From positions 87,167 through 151,166 of the forward strand of contig NZ_VEFS01000005.1 of NCBI RefSeq assembly GCF_007679045.1: 64,000 nt of DNA, given 5' to 3'. Below are positions 59,486 through 64,000 of the stretch, one piece after another. Origin of the DNA: Microbacterium sp. BH-3-3-3 (GTDB lineage Bacteria; Actinomycetota; Actinomycetes; Actinomycetales; Microbacteriaceae). The position numbers and the translations under genes were made by a program. The notes below the pieces were generated by a model. It had not been told where the DNA came from, made no database searches, and saw nothing but the letters and a program-made list of their open reading frames with translations. The stretch's first letter is position 1. Every line of letters begins with the position of its first letter.

Positions 59486-61741
59486 ATGCGTTCCCATACG
59501 GCCGAATACGACCTGGTCGTCGTCGGAGGCGGACTCGCCGGAGTCGCCGCGGCCATCGCCGCGGCCCGTCTCGATCGGCGCGTCGCCCTCATCAACAACC
59601 GCCCGGTGCTCGGCGGCAACTCCTCGTCGGAGGTGCGCGTCTGGGTGTGCGGGGCGACCGCCCACGGCAACCAGCGCTGGGCCCGCGAGAACGGCATCAT
59701 CGGCGAGCTCTACCTCGAGAACCAGTACCGCAATCCCGACGGCAATCCCATCCACTGGGACGACGTGGTGCTGGATGCCGTGCGCGCCGAACCGAACATC
59801 TCGCTGTTCCTCAACACCGACGTGCGCGATGTCGCGGCATCCGGCCCCGAGGGGGAGCGCCGCATCGAGAGCGTGACCGGGTGGACGATGGGCGCCGAGA
59901 CCGAGACGACCTTCGTCGCGCCGGTCTTCCTCGACGGAACGGGCGACGGACTCGTGGGCCACCTCGCGGGGGCCCGCGCCCGCCTGGGGAAAGAGGCGCG
60001 CGAGGAGTTCGACGAGGACTGGGCGCCCGTCGAGGCCGAGCGCACGTTCCTCGGCTCGACCCTGCTGTTCTACACGAAAGACGTCGGACACCCGGTGCGC
60101 TTCGTCGCGCCCGACTCGGCGAAGTCGATCCTCGACACCCCGATCCCGTCGTCGCGCATCATCCGCAGCGGTGACAGCGGCGCCCACTACTGGTGGGTCG
60201 AGTGGGGCGGCGAGCTCGACATCGTGCACGACAACGAGCGCATCCGCGACGAGCTGCGCTCGGTGATCCTCGGCATCTGGGACCACATCAAGAACTCGGG
60301 CGAGTTCGACGCCGACACCCTCGACCTCGAGTGGATCGGCAACGTGCCCGGCAAGCGCGAGTACCGGCGCCTCGTCGGCGACTACACGCTGCACCAGCGC
60401 GACGTGATCGAACAGACGCGCTTCGACGACGGCGTGGCCTTCGGTGGCTGGTCGATCGACCTGCACCCGAAGGAGGGCATGTACGCGACCGGCGCCGGCG
60501 CCGTGCAGCGCTTCTCGAACGGCGTCTTCGAGATCCCGTTCCGCTCGCTGTACTCCGCCGACGTCGAGAACCTGCTGATGGCCGGCCGTGACGTGTCGGC
60601 CACTCACATCGCCTTCGGCGCGGCGCGGGTCATGGCCACGTGCGCGGCGATGGGCGAGGCGGCCGGCACGGCGGCATCCCTTGCCCTCTCGCACGGCACC
60701 ACGCCGCGTGGGCTCTACGAGCGGCATCGCGATGAGCTGCGCCAGCTGCTGCTGCGGCAGGACGCCCCGCTCATCGGCGTCGCCGATACCGACCCGTCCG
60801 ACCTCGCTCTCCGCGCCGCGGTCTCGGCCTCCGGCGTGCGCGCGAACCTCGGGCCCGGCGAGGCGGGTGCGGTCGAGCCCTATCCCCTCGCGCACGACGT
60901 GGGCATCGTGCTCCCCGTGCACCCGCGTCTCGACGGCATCGAGCTGCGCGTCGCAGCCGAGGCCGACACCGAGCTCGAGGTCGAGGTGTTCTCGACGGGT
61001 CTGCCGCAGAACGTCGTGCCCGAGCACCTCGAGCACCGCGTCACGGTCCCCCTCGCCGCCGGCCCCGCCTCCTGGGTGCACGTCCCGGTGCAGTGGGAGC
61101 CCGACGCCCCCGCGAACGCCGTCGTGGTGGTGCGCGCGCGGGAGGGCGTGACGCTGTTCACGACCGACGAGCTGCCTCCCGGCATCCTCACCCTCGTCCA
61201 CACCTCCGACGCCGACGACCAGAACGTGCAGGTCAGCCTCGACGAACTGCTCGTGCAGTGGCCGACCAAACCGCTGCGCGGCCGGTCGATCGTGTTCCGC
61301 TCGGCGAGCGGGTCGCAGGCTCTTGCGGCCGACCGCGCCGTCGGCGGGTACCACCGGCCGTTCGGCGGGCCGAACCTCTGGGCGTCCGAGCCCCTCACGC
61401 AGGGCCCGGCCTGGCTCCGCCTCGACTGGACCGATGCGGTGACCTCGCGCGAGATCGTGCTGGTCTTCGACGACGACCCCGACGTCGAGCTCAACACTCT
61501 GCACCACCATCGCGACCCCCACCTGGTGATGCCCTCGCTCGTGCGGGCGTACCGCGTCGAGGTGAAGACGGCGGATGCCGCGGACTGGCAGGTGATCGCG
61601 CAGGTGGACGACAACCGTCGTCGTCGGCGCGCGCACCCCGTGCCCGCCGGGCTCGGCGGCATCCGTTCCGCCCGTCTCGTCGTGAAGGCGACCAACGGCG
61701 CCGCCGAGGCGCGGGTCGTCGCCTTCCGTGTTCAGGAGTGA
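59486..61741 (+). CDS. Large FAD-dependent oxidoreductase with C-terminal beta-domain
   Basis: A 751-residue flavoprotein. The dinucleotide-binding loop is VVGGGLAGVAAAIAAA at the N-terminus, with NNRPVLGGNSSSEVRV as the next FAD contact and LLMAGRDVSATHIAFGAARVM, typical of the FAD-dependent PF12831 group. Residues 1 to about 430 form the flavin domain. About 450-751 look like beta-sandwich modules, possibly sugar-binding (WLRLDWTDAVTSREIVLVF, YRVEVKTADAADWQVI resemble a discoidin-type fold). It has no signal peptide, so it acts on imported ligand. The reaction is unknown; oxidation of a sugar or glycoside ring is a reasonable guess from the ABC context. Confidence 0.85.
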   Translation: MRSHTAEYDLVVVGGGLAGVAAAIAAARLDRRVALINNRPVLGGNSSSEVRVWVCGATAHGNQRWARENGIIGELYLENQYRNPDGNPIHWDDVVLDAVRAEPNISLFLNTDVRDVAASGPEGERRIESVTGWTMGAETETTFVAPVFLDGTGDGLVGHLAGARARLGKEAREEFDEDWAPVEAERTFLGSTLLFYTKDVGHPVRFVAPDSAKSILDTPIPSSRIIRSGDSGAHYWWVEWGGELDIVHDNERIRDELRSVILGIWDHIKNSGEFDADTLDLEWIGNVPGKREYRRLVGDYTLHQRDVIEQTRFDDGVAFGGWSIDLHPKEGMYATGAGAVQRFSNGVFEIPFRSLYSADVENLLMAGRDVSATHIAFGAARVMATCAAMGEAAGTAASLALSHGTTPRGLYERHRDELRQLLLRQDAPLIGVADTDPSDLALRAAVSASGVRANLGPGEAGAVEPYPLAHDVGIVLPVHPRLDGIELRVAAEADTELEVEVFSTGLPQNVVPEHLEHRVTVPLAAGPASWVHVPVQWEPDAPANAVVVVRAREGVTLFTTDELPPGILTLVHTSDADDQNVQVSLDELLVQWPTKPLRGRSIVFRSASGSQALAADRAVGGYHRPFGGPNLWASEPLTQGPAWLRLDWTDAVTSREIVLVFDDDPDVELNTLHHHRDPHLVMPSLVRAYRVEVKTADAADWQVIAQVDDNRRRRRAHPVPAGLGGIRSARLVVKATNGAAEARVVAFRVQE

Positions 61742-61820
61742 CATGGCGCGCGATACCGTAGCCCCCAGAACAGAACGCCTCGCGGCGCGCGCCGCCCGGT
61801 CCTCGACGAGGAGCACCGCC

Positions 61821-62714
61821 ATGCCCGACACCTCCTCCGTCGCGCGTCGGTCGTCGCCGCTCACGCGGCGCGAGCGCACCGGCATCGTCGCGCTCGCCGT
61901 GCCGAACCTCGAAGAGCCCTACTTCGCCGAGCTGACGACCCTGCTGGCGCGGGGGGCCGAGGCGCGGGGGCTGTCGATCCTCATCCAGCAGACCGAGGGC
62001 GACCATCAGCGCGAGATCGACGTCGCCAACGGCGTCGGGCTCCCGGCCACCGACGGCCTCATCCACATCCCCCGTTCGCTCACGGTCGGCGACCTCACCC
62101 GCCGCACCGACCCCGGGCCCCTGGTGCTGCTGGGCGAGCACATCGCGGCGAGTCCGTTCACGCACGTGTCGATCGACAACCGCCGCACCGCCGATTTGGC
62201 CACCACCCATCTCGCCGAGGCCGGGTGTCGCCGCGTCGCGTTCCTCGGCCCCCGACTCTCGCGACCCTCGGATGCCGCCGACCAGCGTTTCACCGGCTAT
62301 CGCGACGCCGTCGCGCGGCTCGGTCTCGCCGACGAACCGGAGCTCATCGTCTCAGTCGACGCCTTCACCTCCGAGGAGGGGGCGGCGGCGTTGCGCCGTC
62401 TGCACGCGACGGGGACGCGCTTCGACGGAGTGGTCTGCTCGAACGACTCGGTCGCGTTCGGCGTGCTGGCCGCGCTGCACGAGAGCGGACTCGCCGTTCC
62501 CGCCGACGTCGCGGTGATCGGCATCGACAACGTGCACGCGGCGCGGTTCTCGGTGCCTGCGCTGTCGTCGGTCGCCCCCGACGACGAGGGCATCGTCGAG
62601 GCGGCCTTCACCGAGCTCGAACGACAGATGTCGGCGCGGCCCGGCGCCGACGTGCCGGTGCGGCACATCGTCGTCGATGCCGCGGTGGTCGCCCGCGCGA
62701 GCACGGCGCGGTGA
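61821..62714 (+). CDS. LacI-like effector-binding protein lacking the helix-turn-helix
   Basis: A 297-residue protein that starts where a LacI hinge would be: RERTGIVALAVPNLEEPYFAEL, followed by the full periplasmic-binding-like domain (HVSIDNRRTADLATTHLAEAG, VCSNDSVAFGVLAALHESGL, VIGIDNVHAARFSVPALSS). No helix-turn-helix is encoded before it in any frame. ATG 61821 has GAGGAG 7 nt upstream; an in-frame ATG at 61743, just after the FAD gene stop, would add only an Arg/Ala-rich leader. It may be a cytosolic sensor, a former repressor, or a partner of the DeoR protein next door. Confidence 0.8.
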   Translation: MPDTSSVARRSSPLTRRERTGIVALAVPNLEEPYFAELTTLLARGAEARGLSILIQQTEGDHQREIDVANGVGLPATDGLIHIPRSLTVGDLTRRTDPGPLVLLGEHIAASPFTHVSIDNRRTADLATTHLAEAGCRRVAFLGPRLSRPSDAADQRFTGYRDAVARLGLADEPELIVSVDAFTSEEGAAALRRLHATGTRFDGVVCSNDSVAFGVLAALHESGLAVPADVAVIGIDNVHAARFSVPALSSVAPDDEGIVEAAFTELERQMSARPGADVPVRHIVVDAAVVARASTAR

Positions 62715-62758
62715 GCATCCGCTCCGCCGCCCGCAGCCCGCACGGCGGCGGGCGGTGC

Positions 62759-63550
62759 TCAGTCGTCGTCGCCGGCGGCGATCCAGAGCTCGGCGACGTG
62801 TGCGCGCAAGGTCTCTTCGGTTTCGGGATCGAGGCCCTCGTCCATCACGACGAGGTCGACCTCGTTGAGGTCGACGATCGTGGTGAGACCGACCGCCCCC
62901 CACTTGGTGTGATCGGCGAGCACGACGGCGCGGGCACCCGCGGCCACGAGGGCGCGATTGGTCTCGGCCTCGAGCAGGTTCGAGGTCGTCAGCCCCGCGG
63001 TCAGGTCGATGCCGCGCACGCCGAGGAACACGACGTCGCAGTGCAGGTGCTCGAGCGACGCCACGGCCACCGGACCCACGAGGGCGTCCGCCGGGGTGCG
63101 CACCCCGCCGGTGAGCACCACCGTCTGGGTGTACGGCTCGTCGGCGCGGTCGGGCCGGGCGAAGACCTCGGCGACCGGCAGCGAGTTGGTCACGATCGTC
63201 AGGTCGTCGACGCCGTGCAGTTCGCGGGCCAGCGCCCACGTGCTCGACCCTCCGCCGAGGCCGACCGACATGCCCGGCTCGACGAGCGTGGCGGCGCGAC
63301 GCGCGATCGCGCGCTTGCCGTCACCGTTGCGACGCGACTGCGCGGCGAGGGTGCGCGGCGAGTCGTCGGCGCGAGCCACCCGTGCCCCGCCGCGCACCTT
63401 GTCGACGTAGCCGTCGGAGGCGAGCACGTCGAGGTCGCGGCGGATCGTCATCTCGCTCACGCCCAGGGTCGCGGCCAGATCCGGAACCGCGGCGGCGCCC
63501 AGTCGGCGCACCTCGGTCAGCAGGCGGGATCGGCGTTCGGCGGCGAGCAC
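62759..63550 (-). CDS. DeoR-family transcriptional regulator
   Basis: A 263-residue regulator with N-terminal helix-turn-helix AAVPDLAATLGVSEMTIRRDLDVLASDG. The C-terminal DeoRC sugar-phosphate sensor has VGLGGGSSTWALAREL, TIVTNSLPVAEVF, VVLTGGVRTPADALVGPVA and VVLADHTKWG. The effector of this class is usually a phosphorylated sugar. It starts at GTG 63550 with GAGAGGAAC upstream. It converges on the HTH-less LacI-like gene and diverges from an esterase gene, so it may regulate the esterase, the FAD operon, or both. Confidence 0.92.
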   Translation of the reverse strand: MLAAERRSRLLTEVRRLGAAAVPDLAATLGVSEMTIRRDLDVLASDGYVDKVRGGARVARADDSPRTLAAQSRRNGDGKRAIARRAATLVEPGMSVGLGGGSSTWALARELHGVDDLTIVTNSLPVAEVFARPDRADEPYTQTVVLTGGVRTPADALVGPVAVASLEHLHCDVVFLGVRGIDLTAGLTTSNLLEAETNRALVAAGARAVVLADHTKWGAVGLTTIVDLNEVDLVVMDEGLDPETEETLRAHVAELWIAAGDDD

Positions 63551-63597
63551 GATCGTTCCTCTCGGTCGGGCCTCCAGTCTTCCACGGCGGGTGCGCG

Positions 63598-64000
63598 GTG
63601 AACGGCGTCATCGCCGACCGCTCGGGCGACGGCGACTACGGCTTCGAGCTCCCGGCCCTGCGCGCGGTGCCGCCGGTGCCGCCGCCGCCCGGCTTCGCCG
63701 AGCGGTGGGCCGGGTGGTTCGCCGAGGCGATGACCGTCGATCCCGCGCCCCGGGTGGTCTCGACCGAGCAGCGCGACGATCGCGTGATCGCGCTGGTCGA
63801 GCACACGGTGTCGGGCGGTCTGCGGGTGCGCGGCTGGTTCGCCACGGCCGTCGGCGGCATCGCGCCCCGGGTCGGCGTCGTCCACAGTCACGGGTACGGC
63901 GGGCGCGAGGGGCCCGACTTCGATCGCGTGCCCGACGACGCCGCGGTGTTCTTCCCCGTGGCGCGGGGCCAGGGAGTGCTCAACGCCGGTGTCGGCGCAC
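63598..64000 (+). CDS. Acetyl-xylan-esterase-like hydrolase (partial, runs off the window)
   Basis: The first 134 codons of a gene starting at GTG 63598. ELPALRAVPPVPPPPGF, FAEAMTVDP and RVIALVEHTVSGGLRVRGWF match the N-terminal cap of the AXE1/cephalosporin-C deacetylase family. VVHSHGYGGREG is its oxyanion loop, and FFPVARGQG its conserved middle motif. The nucleophile lies beyond the window. It is divergent from the DeoR gene. Substrate is probably acetylated sugar or oligosaccharide. The start codon is tentative because no clear ribosome-binding site is visible. Confidence 0.75.
   Translation, partial: MNGVIADRSGDGDYGFELPALRAVPPVPPPPGFAERWAGWFAEAMTVDPAPRVVSTEQRDDRVIALVEHTVSGGLRVRGWFATAVGGIAPRVGVVHSHGYGGREGPDFDRVPDDAAVFFPVARGQGVLNAGVGA

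Noticed and set aside
58061..61885. A 1274-codon open frame on the minus strand opposite the binding protein and FAD oxidoreductase genes
   Set aside because: It is a by-product of extreme third-position GC. Its translation is rich in Arg, Gly, Val and His without family motifs, and the + strand genes have clear domains and ribosome-binding sites.

Overview
The window is a very GC-rich (about 70%), densely coding stretch of an actinobacterial chromosome, probably from a Microbacterium-like member of the Microbacteriaceae. That assignment is an inference from base composition, strong third-position GC, frequent 4-bp ATGA/GTGA gene overlaps, the gene families present, and a recurring heptamer GGATGCC/GGCATCC. 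I see no rRNA, tRNA, CRISPR array, transposase or phage gene. Most of the window is carbon catabolism and small regulators.

Layout, left to right. (1) 1-3720: end of a sugar ABC importer with a GH1-like glycosidase and a GH51 arabinofuranosidase. (2) 3907-12101: an almost complete methionine-salvage locus (mtnD; a dedicated ribose-type ABC importer fused by overlap to mtnK; mtnA-mtnC-mtnB). This looks like a system for importing and recycling 5-methylthioribose. (3) 12342-14452: a guanidino-group hydrolase (ddaH/argZ-like) coupled to ornithine aminotransferase. (4) 14543-19476: a sulfite-oxidase-like molybdoenzyme, and a large secreted beta-glucanase with its GH16 domain nested inside a carbohydrate-binding domain. 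(5) 19539-26086: an SDR/XRE divergent pair; an operon of acyl-CoA dehydrogenase, PIG-L/methyltransferase fusion and glycosyltransferase; and a zinc alcohol dehydrogenase. (6) 26330-29828: a circularly permuted ATP-grasp, alpha-E and transglutaminase operon. (7) 29846-32956: an AbiEi-like orphan with a decayed neighbour, then a TetR/MFS efflux pair sharing a perfect palindrome. (8) 33042-46748: a complete L-rhamnose regulon (two LacI regulators, ABC importer, mutarotase, isomerase, bifunctional aldolase/dehydrogenase, kinase) ending in L-lactate dehydrogenase. (9) 46757-49736: a repeated intergenic element, a TetR gene and a sugar isomerase/oxidoreductase pair. (10) 49753-51361: a SipW-type signal peptidase, apparently fused to a secreted domain, with a TasA-like protein. 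(11) 51495-55970: two MFS transporters, MarR and a lipase-like hydrolase. (12) 56170-64000: an ABC importer with a large FAD oxidoreductase, a LacI-like protein lacking its DNA-binding domain, a DeoR regulator and the start of an acetyl-xylan-esterase-like gene.

Pathway logic. Rhamnose enters through RhaSTPQ and is processed by RhaM, RhaI and RhaB. The RhaD/E fusion splits rhamnulose-1-phosphate to DHAP and lactaldehyde, oxidises lactaldehyde to lactate, and LldD passes lactate to pyruvate. Two operators of the form TGAAACGATTCA sit at the promoters of the uptake and catabolic operons, and the two LacI proteins have the same recognition-helix sequence, so the two halves are probably co-regulated. 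Methylthioribose is imported, phosphorylated (MtnK), isomerised (MtnA), dehydrated (MtnB), enolised and dephosphorylated (MtnC) and oxidised (MtnD) to the keto-acid precursor of methionine. The MTA nucleosidase and the final aminotransferase are not in the window.
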